NCBI GenBank assembly: GCA_035546935.1
Contig: DASZVP010000002.1
Coordinates: 310,001-374,000 of the forward strand
Reading direction: 5' to 3'
Source: DASZVP01 sp035546935
GTDB taxonomy: Bacteria > Patescibacteriota > Saccharimonadia > Saccharimonadales > UBA4665
Length of the DNA: 64,000 nucleotides
Shown here: positions 51,200 to 59,226 of the stretch, in pieces
Layout: each line of letters starts with the position of its first letter
Numbering within the stretch: position 1 is the stretch's first letter
Translations under genes and position numbers: made by a program
The notes under the pieces: generated by a model
Seen by the model: the letters and a program-made list of their open reading frames with translations, nothing else
Database searches by the model: none
Told to the model about the DNA's origin: nothing

Positions 51200-52562
51200 T
51201 GTGTATGAAAACGCTGACAAGCAGCCGGAAGCGGTCGAGCAGACGGCAGATGTTAGTCAATTCGAAGAAATTAGCTTAACCGATATAGCTGAAACACTAT
51301 CGCTCACGATACGCTTTGACGACGATAACAAGCTAATAACATTCTTATGTATGTTATCGGCTTATACTGACAGCAGCCAAATAAATGTCAGCTTCAATGC
51401 TCCAAGTTCCTCAGGCAAAACTTACCTAACGACTGAAATCGCCAAACTTTTTCCGGCTGAAGACAAGATCGAATTGAGCGGTGCTAGCCCGACATCTTTT
51501 TATCATGGCGAAGGTGTCTATGACAAAATCCGGAAAGCGAAAGTCGTATCTCTGGAACGGAAGATACTCCTTATGTATGAACAGCCCAATCCTTTATTAC
51601 AGGAAAAACTGCGAGCGGTATTATCTCATGATGCTAGGGAGTTGAATTACCGAATAACAAATCCCAACAAGAAAGGCGCGAACCGTGCCGAGCTGATTAT
51701 CATTCGCGGTTTTCCTGCTACATTGTTCTGTTCGGCTGGTTTACTACTCGATGAGCAAGAAGCCACCAGAGCTTTGCTGCTAAGTCCGGAATTAACAGAA
51801 GAGAAACTGAAGGAAGGTGTACGCCTCCAGGCAGTTCGTGGTGCTAATGAAGTTGAGTTTGATAACTGGCTCGAATCTCAGCCGGCACGAATCAGCCTAC
51901 GCGAAAGAATCATCGCAATAAAGGCCGAGAAAGTGGACGATATCATCATTGAAGATCCAGAGACAATTGAGAAGCGTTTCAAAGAAATGTTCGCAAAACT
52001 CAAGCCGCGCCACATGCGCGATATGGGACATTTGATGAAGTTGATAAAAGCGATTGCCCTTCTAAATGTCTGGTTTAGGCGGCGAGAGGATGGAACAATA
52101 GTGGCCAATCAAGGCGACATAGATCAGGCCTTCAGACTTTGGGGAACAATTATTGAAAGCCAAGATATGAATGTACCACCAATTGTTAAGGGAATTTATA
52201 AAAACTATATCCTGCCAGCATACCTTAAAAAGCGAGAGGATTCTGAAAACGGTGAAGATGTTCGTAATGGTCTTGTTGGTCTGAGTAACAGGGAGCTTAC
52301 TGCCTATTATGCGGAAGTTGAGGGAACGACTATGAACGATGAAAATTTACGAAAACAGATACTTCCACAGCTAGAAAATAGTGGAATCATTGAATTGGCA
52401 CCTCCCACATTTGGTGATCGGCGCACTAAGCATATTTTCCCAAAATGGTTCCCAGACGGACAAAACCCAGATGAAAATGAAAACAATATAGGAAAAGGGG
52501 CTGTGGACCTCCCCCAGGAAGTGTTAGATATTTTCTTCGGCGGACATCAAAGTGAAGAATAA
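51159..52562 (+). CDS. P-loop ATPase of the mobile element (replication helicase-like)
   Basis: 467 residues from ATG 51159, which has AAGGAG at the right distance (an ATG six bases earlier is too close). Walker A is 'NAPSSSGKTYLTTEIAKLFP' (near residue 85), followed by 'KVVSLERKILLMYEQPNPLLQEKLRAVLSHD', which looks like the Walker B/sensor region. The C-terminus holds a wHTH-like segment 'NRELTAYYAEVEGTTMNDENLRKQILPQLENSGIIEL'. Such proteins in integrated elements resemble primase-associated or superfamily 3-like helicases. The exact family is not certain. A structured leader follows before the recombinase. Confidence 0.65.
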   Translation: METPQDRIEKLPPDVYENADKQPEAVEQTADVSQFEEISLTDIAETLSLTIRFDDDNKLITFLCMLSAYTDSSQINVSFNAPSSSGKTYLTTEIAKLFPAEDKIELSGASPTSFYHGEGVYDKIRKAKVVSLERKILLMYEQPNPLLQEKLRAVLSHDARELNYRITNPNKKGANRAELIIIRGFPATLFCSAGLLLDEQEATRALLLSPELTEEKLKEGVRLQAVRGANEVEFDNWLESQPARISLRERIIAIKAEKVDDIIIEDPETIEKRFKEMFAKLKPRHMRDMGHLMKLIKAIALLNVWFRRREDGTIVANQGDIDQAFRLWGTIIESQDMNVPPIVKGIYKNYILPAYLKKREDSENGEDVRNGLVGLSNRELTAYYAEVEGTTMNDENLRKQILPQLENSGIIELAPPTFGDRRTKHIFPKWFPDGQNPDENENNIGKGAVDLPQEVLDIFFGGHQSEE

Positions 52563-52566
52563 GTGG

Positions 52567-52572
52567 TATAAT
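52567..52572 (+). promoter_or_regulatory. Extended -10 of the recombinase leader
   Basis: TGG-TATAAT, ending 7 nt before base 52579, the first base of the outer stem of the structured leader. The same TGG plus -10 plus 7-nt arrangement precedes the other structured leader of the island. Confidence 0.55.
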
Positions 52573-52578
52573 AGGGTC

Positions 52579-52695
52579 GTTCACACCTCCAGTAAAAACG
52601 CCAAAAGTGTTTTTTATTTCCGACCCGTAAGGGCGGCTTGGTATCGGAAAGTTGCTTTTGGCAGCTGGACGTGTGAACAACCGAGTCGCCCTTTT
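52579..52695 (+). promoter_or_regulatory. Structured leader RNA of the recombinase gene with 13-bp pseudoknot
   Basis: Nested helices: P1 GTTCACAC (52579-52586) with GTGTGAAC (52671-52678), continued after one mismatch by TCCAG (52588-52592) with CTGGA (52665-52669); P2 GCCAAAAG (52600-52607) with CTTTTGGC (52655-52662); P3 TTTCCGA (52617-52623) with TCGGAAA (52644-52650). The apical loop segment AAGGGCGGCTTGG (52629-52641) pairs over 13 bp (two G-U) with CCGAGTCGCCCTT (52681-52693), followed by TTTTAG just ahead of the Shine-Dalgarno. Nothing in it codes for a plausible protein. It may be an attenuator, a ligand-binding leader or a stand-alone RNA. No known class recognised. Confidence 0.65.
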
Positions 52696-52713
52696 AGTTA
52701 GGAGATAAAAGCG

Positions 52714-54459
52714 ATGAACCCACTAAGATACATTCTATACGTCCGCAAGTCTTCAGAAGATGCAGAACGCCAGAGTCTTTCAATCCCTGCCCAAAAGCGG
52801 AAGCTGAAAGAGATGTTTCCAGATATTAAGATTGTCGCGGTTCTAGAAGAAAGCCGGAGTGCTTTTGAGCCTGGGCGGCCTATCTTCAACAAAGTAATTG
52901 AAATGATAGAATCTGGAGAAGCTGACAGCATACTCTCTTGGCATCCAGACCGTTTATCTAGAAATGAAGTGGATGCTGCTCGAATCACTTTTGCAATCCG
53001 ACGCGGTATTATTCAAGACCTCAAATTTGGCTCATACCATTTTAACAACTCTCCTGACGGCATAATGATGCTACAAAATATGATGAGCCAGTCGCAGTAT
53101 TACTCTGCTAAGCTCAGCGTAGATGTGAAGCGTGGGAATGAACAACAGCGAAAAAATGGCTGGCTTACCTATCGAGCATTGCCAGGCTACCTTAACGCAC
53201 GAAATCCGAATAATCCGGATCAAGGAATAATTGTTATCGATGAAGAGCGCTTTGCGCTGGTGCGAAAAATGTGGGACTTACTCCTTACTGGTTCATACAG
53301 CGTCCCTATGATCGAAAAGTTGGCTGATGAACAATGGAAATATCGTTCACCTGTACGTCGTAAGACCGGCGGCACACCACTGCACCGCAATACTATATAT
53401 AAGATCTTCACCAACATCCGGTATACCGGACTAATACCTGTACCTGGCAAGCCAGGTATTTATGAAAATGCGCAGTTTCCAGCAATGATTAGCCTAGAAG
53501 AGTTTGATAAAGCTCAAGTCATCTTAGGCAGACAGGGCAAGCCGCGCAAGGCAGCTTCAAAAGAATTTGAATATCGAGGTTTTCTTTTTTGCAAAGGCTG
53601 TGGCTGTAAAATTACTGCTCAAGATAAGTATAAGAAACTGAAAAATGGAAATGTCCTGCACTACGTTTATTATCACTGCACACACAAGCGCCCCTGCGAT
53701 AATAGGCAGACCGTAGAAGAAAAGAAAATAGCCTCACAGCTGTATGACATCTTAGATAAGTACACTATTCATCCATTATTTGAAGAATGGGCATTAGAAG
53801 CACTCAAAGATATGAATGGCGCTGAAGCAAAAGAGCGACAGGTGATCGAAGATTCACAATTCAAGGCTCTACAGCAGCTCAGAAAGCAGCATGACAAGCT
53901 AATTGATATGGCTAGTAAAGACTTGATCCAAGATTCAGTATTCAAGGAGAAATCGGCAGAATTACTGTCTCAGATCAAAGATGCTGAGGAGGCTGTTACA
54001 AAAACGACAGACCGTGCTGAAAGCTGGCGCGAGGGACTACACAAAACTCTAGATGTTATAGCGCATGGGCGTGAGCGATTTGAAAAGGGTGATATGGGAG
54101 CAAAGCGTGATGTCCTATTAGCCCTTGGAGCATACCCTACGCTATATCAAGGCATCATCGAACTAGAGCCTTATGAATGGCTTGTACCTATCGAAAAGGG
54201 GTTGCCGGAACTCAAAGCACAATTGAAAAAGGTTCAACCCCAAGATTTACAGATAGAAAATCCTGAACTTGAACCTATTCGTACACAATGGCTGGGGATG
54301 AGGGATTCGAACCCCCGATCCTGGGACCAGAACCCAGTGCCTTACCGCTTGGCCAATCCCCATCGTCGAAACGTACGCTCCTGCCTCGTTTTGGCCCTAG
54401 GCCAAAAGCTTCGGCCTAGAGCTACGCTTCTCCTCTCAAAATTGCATTCAGTCGCCTGA
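52714..54459 (+). CDS. Large serine recombinase (integrase)
   Basis: 581 residues; TAGGAG upstream. Resolvase domain: 'YILYVRKSSEDAERQSLSIPAQ' with nucleophile Ser13, 'ILSWHPDRLSRNEVDAARI' with the conserved DRLSRN. Then a recombinase domain (residues 165-270, 'GYLNARNPNNPDQG', 'NTIYKIFTNIRYTG'), a zinc ribbon ('CKGCGCKI...HCTHKRPC') and a coiled-coil region. It integrates and excises DNA. The last ~55 residues are read antisense to the tRNA-Gln gene and its leader ('GMRDSNPRSWDQN'), so the native C-terminus probably differs in the excised circle. Confidence 0.93.
   Translation: MNPLRYILYVRKSSEDAERQSLSIPAQKRKLKEMFPDIKIVAVLEESRSAFEPGRPIFNKVIEMIESGEADSILSWHPDRLSRNEVDAARITFAIRRGIIQDLKFGSYHFNNSPDGIMMLQNMMSQSQYYSAKLSVDVKRGNEQQRKNGWLTYRALPGYLNARNPNNPDQGIIVIDEERFALVRKMWDLLLTGSYSVPMIEKLADEQWKYRSPVRRKTGGTPLHRNTIYKIFTNIRYTGLIPVPGKPGIYENAQFPAMISLEEFDKAQVILGRQGKPRKAASKEFEYRGFLFCKGCGCKITAQDKYKKLKNGNVLHYVYYHCTHKRPCDNRQTVEEKKIASQLYDILDKYTIHPLFEEWALEALKDMNGAEAKERQVIEDSQFKALQQLRKQHDKLIDMASKDLIQDSVFKEKSAELLSQIKDAEEAVTKTTDRAESWREGLHKTLDVIAHGRERFEKGDMGAKRDVLLALGAYPTLYQGIIELEPYEWLVPIEKGLPELKAQLKKVQPQDLQIENPELEPIRTQWLGMRDSNPRSWDQNPVPYRLANPHRRNVRSCLVLALGQKLRPRATLLLSKLHSVA
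54289..54362 (-). tRNA. tRNA-Gln (CTG anticodon)
   Basis: Cloverleaf on the minus strand: acceptor TGGGGAT (54362-54356) pairs with ATCCCCA (54299-54293); anticodon arm CTGGG-TTCTGGT-CCCAG gives anticodon CTG; T arm GGGGG-TTCGAAT-CCCTC; discriminator G and an encoded CCA. It decodes CAG. It lies wholly inside the 3' end of the recombinase frame on the opposite strand and contains the right copy of the 15-bp repeat, as expected for an element that integrated into a tRNA 3' end while restoring it. Confidence 0.93.
54297..54311 (+). repeat. Candidate right attachment site (attR) in tRNA-Gln
   Basis: GATGAGGGATTCGAA, the partner of 41656-41670 (one mismatch, same orientation). It spans part of the acceptor and T arm of tRNA-Gln on the opposite strand. 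Confidence 0.45.
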
Positions 54460-54481
54460 GGCTCCTTGGATTGCAATTTTG
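54437..54481 (-). other. Hairpin in the tRNA-Gln precursor leader
   Basis: CAAAATTGCA (54437-54446) pairs with TGCAATTTTG (54472-54481). On the minus strand a TATAAT lies upstream (around 54511), so the tRNA-Gln precursor would begin with a leader of about 130 nt containing this 10-bp stem. A second inverted repeat, TTTTGGCC...GGCCAAAA, lies near 54389-54407. Confidence 0.45.
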
Positions 54482-54613
54482 TTATGCATCGCAGTAACAG
54501 GGGAAAATTATACTAAAAAAAGTCGGGTGATGCCAGGCCTCGTCAGTGATAGATTTGTTACAGCACTTTGTTGCCGGCTGGGCTACTATGAGTTGATTAG
54601 CGAAGGAGGGCGT

Positions 54614-54847
54614 ATGGCAGAAAGAATTGTTGAGCGTGAAGCAGCACCTAAAGACACCGTAGTTGTACATGATCATGATAACGCGGTCGATCGAGGCAGT
54701 AATAACGGCGTGATTATCGCTGTGATTGTCATCATAGTCATTATTTTGCTGCTAATTTTTGGTCGTGGGCTATTTGGCGGTTCCAGTAGCTCCAGCTCGA
54801 GTTCTGGCCCGAGCGTGCCCACTACCAGCGGCTCCAGCGGTCAATAG
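54614..54847 (+). CDS. Small membrane protein
   Basis: 77 residues from ATG 54614, with GAAGGAGGG upstream; the longer in-frame start at 54479 lies in the tRNA leader. A charged N-terminus ('MAERIVEREAAPKDTVVVHDHD') precedes one strongly hydrophobic helix ('GVIIAVIVIIVIILLLIFG') and a Gly/Ser/Pro tail. The pattern is common among short membrane proteins of unknown function. Convergent with the ABC permease gene, stop to stop. Confidence 0.7.
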   Translation: MAERIVEREAAPKDTVVVHDHDNAVDRGSNNGVIIAVIVIIVIILLLIFGRGLFGGSSSSSSSSGPSVPTTSGSSGQ

Positions 54848-55639
54848 TTAGGCGAGGTCTCGACGACGGAAGCTGAACCATGCCAGCAGGCCACAGCCGG
54901 CCGTGAAAGCCGCAAAGAAAATAATCGAAGACCAGTCAAAGCTGCCAATTAAAATGTCAGCCGTGCGGTAATAATGATAAGTAAAAAGTAAACTTGGATT
55001 CTTGAGCCAGTGCACATTGCTGGCGAGCGAGCCAATGATGTAGCCGCCGAAAGCGTAAGCTACGGCAATGCCTAGGGCTGCAGCGCGGCCGCGACCGGTG
55101 GCTGCCAGCAAGAAAGATACAGAGCTAAAAGCCAGGACCAGCATAAACATTGCGAAGCAGGCTGCCCCAATATTGGCGAGCGGAACACCTATATTAACCA
55201 GTTTTGCCAGCAAAATGGTGACGACCGCAGCCACCAACGTTACAAACAACAGCTCAGCCATGCCCGCCAAGGCTTTAGCGGCCAGCAGGCGCGTCCTTGT
55301 GATCGGGCGTGCCAAAAGTGATTCCAGTGTGCCGTCGGCCTCCTCCCGGCCCAGCAAACCATTACCCATGCCAATGCCTAAAATGGCCAAAACTAGGGGC
55401 AGGGTGAAGTAAATCAGCTGGCTGTTCAAGTAGCCGACCGGCGAAAAGAAATCGGTGCCGCCGAAGAGTGAAAGAGTGCTTTGATTCAGATTACCAAAAC
55501 TTTTATTGAGCTGTGCGGCTTGGCTGTGAATGGTTGGGTAAAAGGCCAGGGTCAGCACAATCAAGCTGGCTACGCCGACGCACCACCATAAACGGCTCCA
55601 GCGTCGTTGCCACAGTGTCCATCGAATGATTGCCCACAT
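54848..55639 (-). CDS. ABC-2 type transporter permease
   Basis: 263 residues from ATG 55639, just after the ATPase stop, with AGGAG upstream. Six hydrophobic segments. 'GLLGREEADGTLESLLARPITRTRLLAAKALAGM' is the conserved coupling-helix region of ABC-2 permeases of the NatB/ABC-2_3 kind. With the ATPase encoded immediately upstream it forms an exporter; substrates in this family include antibiotics, ions and glycans and cannot be chosen from sequence. Confidence 0.88.
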   Translation of the reverse strand: MWAIIRWTLWQRRWSRLWWCVGVASLIVLTLAFYPTIHSQAAQLNKSFGNLNQSTLSLFGGTDFFSPVGYLNSQLIYFTLPLVLAILGIGMGNGLLGREEADGTLESLLARPITRTRLLAAKALAGMAELLFVTLVAAVVTILLAKLVNIGVPLANIGAACFAMFMLVLAFSSVSFLLAATGRGRAAALGIAVAYAFGGYIIGSLASNVHWLKNPSLLFTYHYYRTADILIGSFDWSSIIFFAAFTAGCGLLAWFSFRRRDLA

Positions 55640-55640
55640 A

Positions 55641-56546
55641 TTATTGCTGCTCCTGACCACTGTAAAAATGCATAAAGAGTTCCTCTAAATCAAGCTGACG
55701 GACTTCTAGCTGCAAGACATCATGCTTGGCTAATGTGGCTAACAGCGGCGGTAACTTGCCGTGCAACTGAATAGTGACCTCGTGGTCGTCATGCGCGGTT
55801 ACTTTAACGCCTTTCAGCTTTCTCAGTTCAGCTAAAGGCGGCTGGTCTTTGAAACTTATTTCAAAGGTATGTGCAGCTTCTTGAACCATCTCGGCAATGT
55901 CGCGCTCAGCAATTAGCTGACCATCACGAATAATGCCGACGCGGTCACAGACTTTTTGTACCTCGCTCAAGATATGACTGCTCATAAACACGGCAGCCCC
56001 GCGGTCTTTGGCTTCACGTAGAAGTGCATAAAACGTCTCTTGCATCAGCGGGTCCAGGCCGCTGCTGGGTTCATCTAAAATTAAGATGTCGGGCTGGCTC
56101 ATAAAAGCTTGGACTATAGCAAATTTTTGACGATTGCCCCGGCTTAAATCACCGAGCCGTTTGCGGCCATCGGCCTTCAGCCGCTTCATAAGTTCACGTT
56201 GGTAGGCGCGGTTGTCTCCGCCACGCAGCTCGCCCATGTACCGTAAAAATTGGTCACCGGTCATCTTGGGGTACATAGCCATATCGCTCGACAAATAACC
56301 CACTTGCTGCTTTATAGCCACACTGTCGCGTACGATATCGTAACCAAGAATAGTGGCCGCCCCAGATGTCGGCTGGATAAAATTCATAAGCGTGCGAATG
56401 GTTGTGGATTTGCCGGCACCATTGGGTCCTAGAAAGCCGTAAACTTCGCCGGGCTTCACCTGTAGAGTCAGGTCTTGGAGCGCGTAAACTTTGCTGCGCC
56501 CATAACGCTTGGAGAGTTTCTGGATATCGATTGCTGCCCCGGCCAT
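55641..56546 (-). CDS. ABC transporter ATP-binding protein
   Basis: 301 residues. Walker A 'GPNGAGKSTTIRTL', signature 'LSRGNRQKFAIVQAF' (a variant of LSGGQ), Walker B 'ILILDEPSSGLDP', H-loop 'MSSHILSEVQK', and a C-terminal DUF4162-like domain. Two ATGs in tandem (56549, 56546): I choose the second, since the TATACT -10 then lies 7 nt upstream, the spacing seen throughout the window. It powers the permease encoded 1 nt downstream. The upstream promoter overlaps that of the divergent DUF488 gene. Confidence 0.93.
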   Translation of the reverse strand: MAGAAIDIQKLSKRYGRSKVYALQDLTLQVKPGEVYGFLGPNGAGKSTTIRTLMNFIQPTSGAATILGYDIVRDSVAIKQQVGYLSSDMAMYPKMTGDQFLRYMGELRGGDNRAYQRELMKRLKADGRKRLGDLSRGNRQKFAIVQAFMSQPDILILDEPSSGLDPLMQETFYALLREAKDRGAAVFMSSHILSEVQKVCDRVGIIRDGQLIAERDIAEMVQEAAHTFEISFKDQPPLAELRKLKGVKVTAHDDHEVTIQLHGKLPPLLATLAKHDVLQLEVRQLDLEELFMHFYSGQEQQ

Positions 56547-56553
56547 CATTTTC

Positions 56554-56569
56554 AGTATAAGCGTATACT
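56554..56569. promoter_or_regulatory. Palindromic divergent promoter between ABC and DUF488 genes
   Basis: AGTATA-AGCG-TATACT: a TATACT -10 box on each strand, four bases apart. Each is 7 nt from a start codon (56546 leftward, 56577 rightward), so both mRNAs are predicted to be leaderless and their transcription mutually exclusive or coupled. Confidence 0.6.
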
Positions 56570-56576
56570 TTTACAT

Positions 56577-56918
56577 ATGCCAACCTTCACCATCAAGCGA
56601 ATTTATGACGAGCCGGCCGTTGGGGACGGCTACCGGGTTTTGGTTGATCGGCTGTGGCCGCGCGGTGTCAGTAAAGAGCGTGCGGCACTCGATTTATGGT
56701 GCAAAGACATTGCGCCCTCACCTGAGTTACGAACCTGGTTTAATCACGATCCGTCGCTTTTCGAAGAATTTGCTGCACGCTATCAGACCGAACTTGATGG
56801 CAATCCGGCCGTTGCCGAACTGCGGGCGCTAGACCAGCCGCATATTACCTTGCTTTATGCCGCCCACGACCCCAAGGTCAATCACGCCCTGGTGCTGTGC
56901 GACTATCTTAATCGTTAA
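56577..56918 (+). CDS. DUF488 family protein
   Basis: 113 residues from ATG 56577. 'IKRIYDEPAVGDGYRVLVDRLWPRGVSKERAALDLWCKDIAPSPELRTWF' is the DUF488 signature (DRLWPRG..K...), and 'HITLLYAAHDPKVNHALVLCDYL' ends the domain. The family is widespread, small and cytoplasmic, with no settled biochemical role. It is leaderless by promoter position. Its stop overlaps the 3' end of rarA by 11 nt on the other strand. Confidence 0.9.
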   Translation: MPTFTIKRIYDEPAVGDGYRVLVDRLWPRGVSKERAALDLWCKDIAPSPELRTWFNHDPSLFEEFAARYQTELDGNPAVAELRALDQPHITLLYAAHDPKVNHALVLCDYLNR

Positions 56919-58086
56919 AAAAATCTAAGTCTTGGAGCTCTTCGGGCAAGAAGCCTTTGGCATGTTTAAAGTCGGCTTCCCATTTGTAGTCTTTGTTGTA
57001 GCCGAGATCTTTCATAAGTTTGGTCGGGGCGTTGCGCAGATGCAGTGGCACTGGCGCTTCCGGAAAATCGTGCGCCGCGGCCAAGGCCCGGCTCATGGCG
57101 TCAGCCACTTCGCGCGATTTTGGCGCCTTAGCCAGTACAGTCGCGCAGTGGAACAGATTGTACTGAGCTTCTGGCAAGCCAATGCGCTCCACGGCCAAGA
57201 ATGTTGAAACTGCCAAATTGAGTGCTGCCGGAGCGGCCAGCCCGATATCTTCAGATGCAAAAATCACCATCCGGCGGGCGATAAACTTGGGGTCTTCGCC
57301 GGCCTGCAGCATACGTGCCAGATAGTATAGCGTTGCGGTCGGCTGCGAGCCGCGCATTGATTTAATAAAAGCACTAATGACGTTGTAATGGTATTCGCCT
57401 TTTTTGTCGTAGCCGGGCAGGCGGGTTTGGGCGGCGGTTTCGACAATTTGCGGCGAGATTTGCTTGGAGCCGGCCAGCTGCTGTGCCAGTTCCAGATTGC
57501 CCAATGCCACCCGCGCGTCGCCGCCTGACAATTCGGCCAGTAAGTCCACAGACTTGGCTGGCAACTTCACGCCTTCGGCTTTGGCGGCGCGCTGTATAAT
57601 TTGTACAATTTCCTCTTTGGCCAGCGGCTCCAGCACCAAAACACGGCTGCGGCTGAGCAGCGGGTTAATCACCTCAAAACTGGGGTTTTCGGTGGTGGCA
57701 CCGATCAAAATAATCGTGCCGGCTTCCACATGCGGCAAAAAGGCGTCCTGCTGGGCCTTATTGAAACGGTGAATTTCATCGACAAACAGGATGGTGGTCA
57801 TGCCCAGTCGCTGATTTTGCTCAGCACGCTCAATTACGCGCACCACATCAGCCTTGCCAGCAGTGACGGCCGAAAGCTCAACGAACTCGGCCCCAGTTTC
57901 GCGGGCAATAATTCGCGCCAGCGTGGTTTTGCCGCTGCCGGGCGGGCCCCACAAAATCAGGCTGGTCGGCTGCTTGTGCTCAATAATCTCACGGATAATC
58001 TGGCCAGTGCCGGTCAGGTGTTGCTGGCCGACAACATCATCGAGTTTTTCCGGGCGTCGCCGTTCCGCCATTGGTCTCTGGTCCAT
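56908..58086 (-). CDS. rarA: Replication-associated recombination protein A (RarA/MgsA)
   Basis: 392 residues from ATG 58086; TATAAT ends 6 nt before it and the longer start at 58119 would lie upstream of that box. AAA+ clamp-loader-like ATPase: 'MAERRRPEKLDDVVGQQHL', Walker A 'LWGPPGSGKTTLARII', Walker B 'ILFVDEIHRFNKAQQDAFLPHVE', sensor 1 'LIGATTENPSFEV', and a tetramerisation C-domain ('RMLQAGEDPKFIARRMVIFASEDIGLA'). It acts at stalled replication forks. Confidence 0.95.
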   Translation of the reverse strand: MDQRPMAERRRPEKLDDVVGQQHLTGTGQIIREIIEHKQPTSLILWGPPGSGKTTLARIIARETGAEFVELSAVTAGKADVVRVIERAEQNQRLGMTTILFVDEIHRFNKAQQDAFLPHVEAGTIILIGATTENPSFEVINPLLSRSRVLVLEPLAKEEIVQIIQRAAKAEGVKLPAKSVDLLAELSGGDARVALGNLELAQQLAGSKQISPQIVETAAQTRLPGYDKKGEYHYNVISAFIKSMRGSQPTATLYYLARMLQAGEDPKFIARRMVIFASEDIGLAAPAALNLAVSTFLAVERIGLPEAQYNLFHCATVLAKAPKSREVADAMSRALAAAHDFPEAPVPLHLRNAPTKLMKDLGYNKDYKWEADFKHAKGFLPEELQDLDFFND

Positions 58087-58148
58087 GCTGCTATTATACG
58101 TGCGCTGTTTGCAATTCAAACTGACCGATGTTAATTTTAGAGTGACTT

Positions 58149-58562
58149 ATGTTTCATTATCGCAAAAATCAAAAGCGTAAAGACCGGACTGCCAAGCCAG
58201 ATCGCTGTCCATTTTGTCCCGGCGGCAGCCACGAACCGGCACTTCATGAGACCAAACATCACATGATTGTGCCGAACTACATTCCTTATGATGTATGGGA
58301 AATGCGCCGCGTCACCGATCACTTAATGATTATTCCTAAGCGTCACGTACGCAGCTTGGGCGAACTTACAGACGAAGAGCAGCTCGATCACATCCAGCTA
58401 ATGGCTGAATATGAAACCAAGGGTTATAACGTTTATGCCCGCGGCGTTGCCAGTCATCAGCGGACAATTGAGCACCAACACACCCATCTTATAAAAACCT
58501 CAGATAAACAGGCTCATGTTCAGATTAACCTCGAAAAGCCGTATTTATTGATTAAATTTTAG
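58149..58562 (+). CDS. HIT-family protein
   Basis: 137 residues. 'PDRCPFCPGG' near residue 20 is a zinc-knuckle start as in GalT/HIT proteins, 'LMIIPKRHVRSLGELTDEEQL' is typical HIT sequence, and 'HQHTHLI' supplies the histidine triad (HxHxHxx). These enzymes hydrolyse or transfer nucleotidyl groups (for example AMP-lysine or AP4A). It is preceded by a basic N-terminus (HYRKNQKRKDR). Divergent from rarA. Confidence 0.88.
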   Translation: MFHYRKNQKRKDRTAKPDRCPFCPGGSHEPALHETKHHMIVPNYIPYDVWEMRRVTDHLMIIPKRHVRSLGELTDEEQLDHIQLMAEYETKGYNVYARGVASHQRTIEHQHTHLIKTSDKQAHVQINLEKPYLLIKF

Positions 58563-58641
58563 AGCCCTGCAGCGGAAAAATTCACAGTCAGGTCCATGGA
58601 CGCACGCTTATGATTAAAAGCATTAACTTATAGGAGGTGCA

Positions 58642-59226
58642 ATGGACGGATCAGAACTGTTTGCAAAATGTCTGGAGCAAGCGACGGCCATCGTCAAACA
58701 AGTGCGCACCGACCAGCTAGTTAATGCCACACCGGATACAGACTGGAACGTCCGAGACCTCGCGCACCACATGCTTTATGAACTTAGCTGGGTGCCAGCA
58801 ATGGTCGAAGGCTTAACCATCGACGAAGTTGGTGACAAATACGAAGATGAGTTATTTGATGAAGACGGCGGCGACCTAATCGCCAATTGGGAGCGCGCTG
58901 CGTCAAAGGCCGACCAAGCCGTACTAATGGCCGACTTAGAAGAAGTGGCCCATGTCAGCTACGGCGACATCAGCATTGAAAACTATCTATATCAAATCGG
59001 CGGCGATCTGTTAATCCATGCTTGGGACCTCGCCAAGGGCATTGGCTTTCCGATCCAATTTGATCCAGCTGTCGCCCAAGAAATTTATGAGCACACTCTG
59101 CCGCAGCAGGCCAACATGAAAGCCAGCGGCTTGTTCGCTTCACCGATTGATGTGCCCAACACTGCTGATTTGCAAACTCGCCTACTCGGCCTGTTTGGCC
59201 GCCGTGCCGACTGGCAAGCTAGCTAG
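58642..59226 (+). CDS. TIGR03086/DinB-like maleylpyruvate isomerase-family protein
   Basis: 194 residues; TAGGAGG upstream. 'WNVRDLAHHMLYELSWVPAMVEGL' and the later 'GGDLLIHAWDLAKGIGFPIQFDPAVAQEIYE' match the mycothiol-dependent maleylpyruvate isomerase N-terminal family, a DinB-type helical bundle that binds a metal through His residues (His in 'LAHHM' and 'LIHAWD'). In actinobacteria some members use mycothiol; whether any thiol cofactor is used here is unknown. Its end overlaps the CNNM gene by 4 nt convergently. Confidence 0.85.
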   Translation: MDGSELFAKCLEQATAIVKQVRTDQLVNATPDTDWNVRDLAHHMLYELSWVPAMVEGLTIDEVGDKYEDELFDEDGGDLIANWERAASKADQAVLMADLEEVAHVSYGDISIENYLYQIGGDLLIHAWDLAKGIGFPIQFDPAVAQEIYEHTLPQQANMKASGLFASPIDVPNTADLQTRLLGLFGRRADWQAS

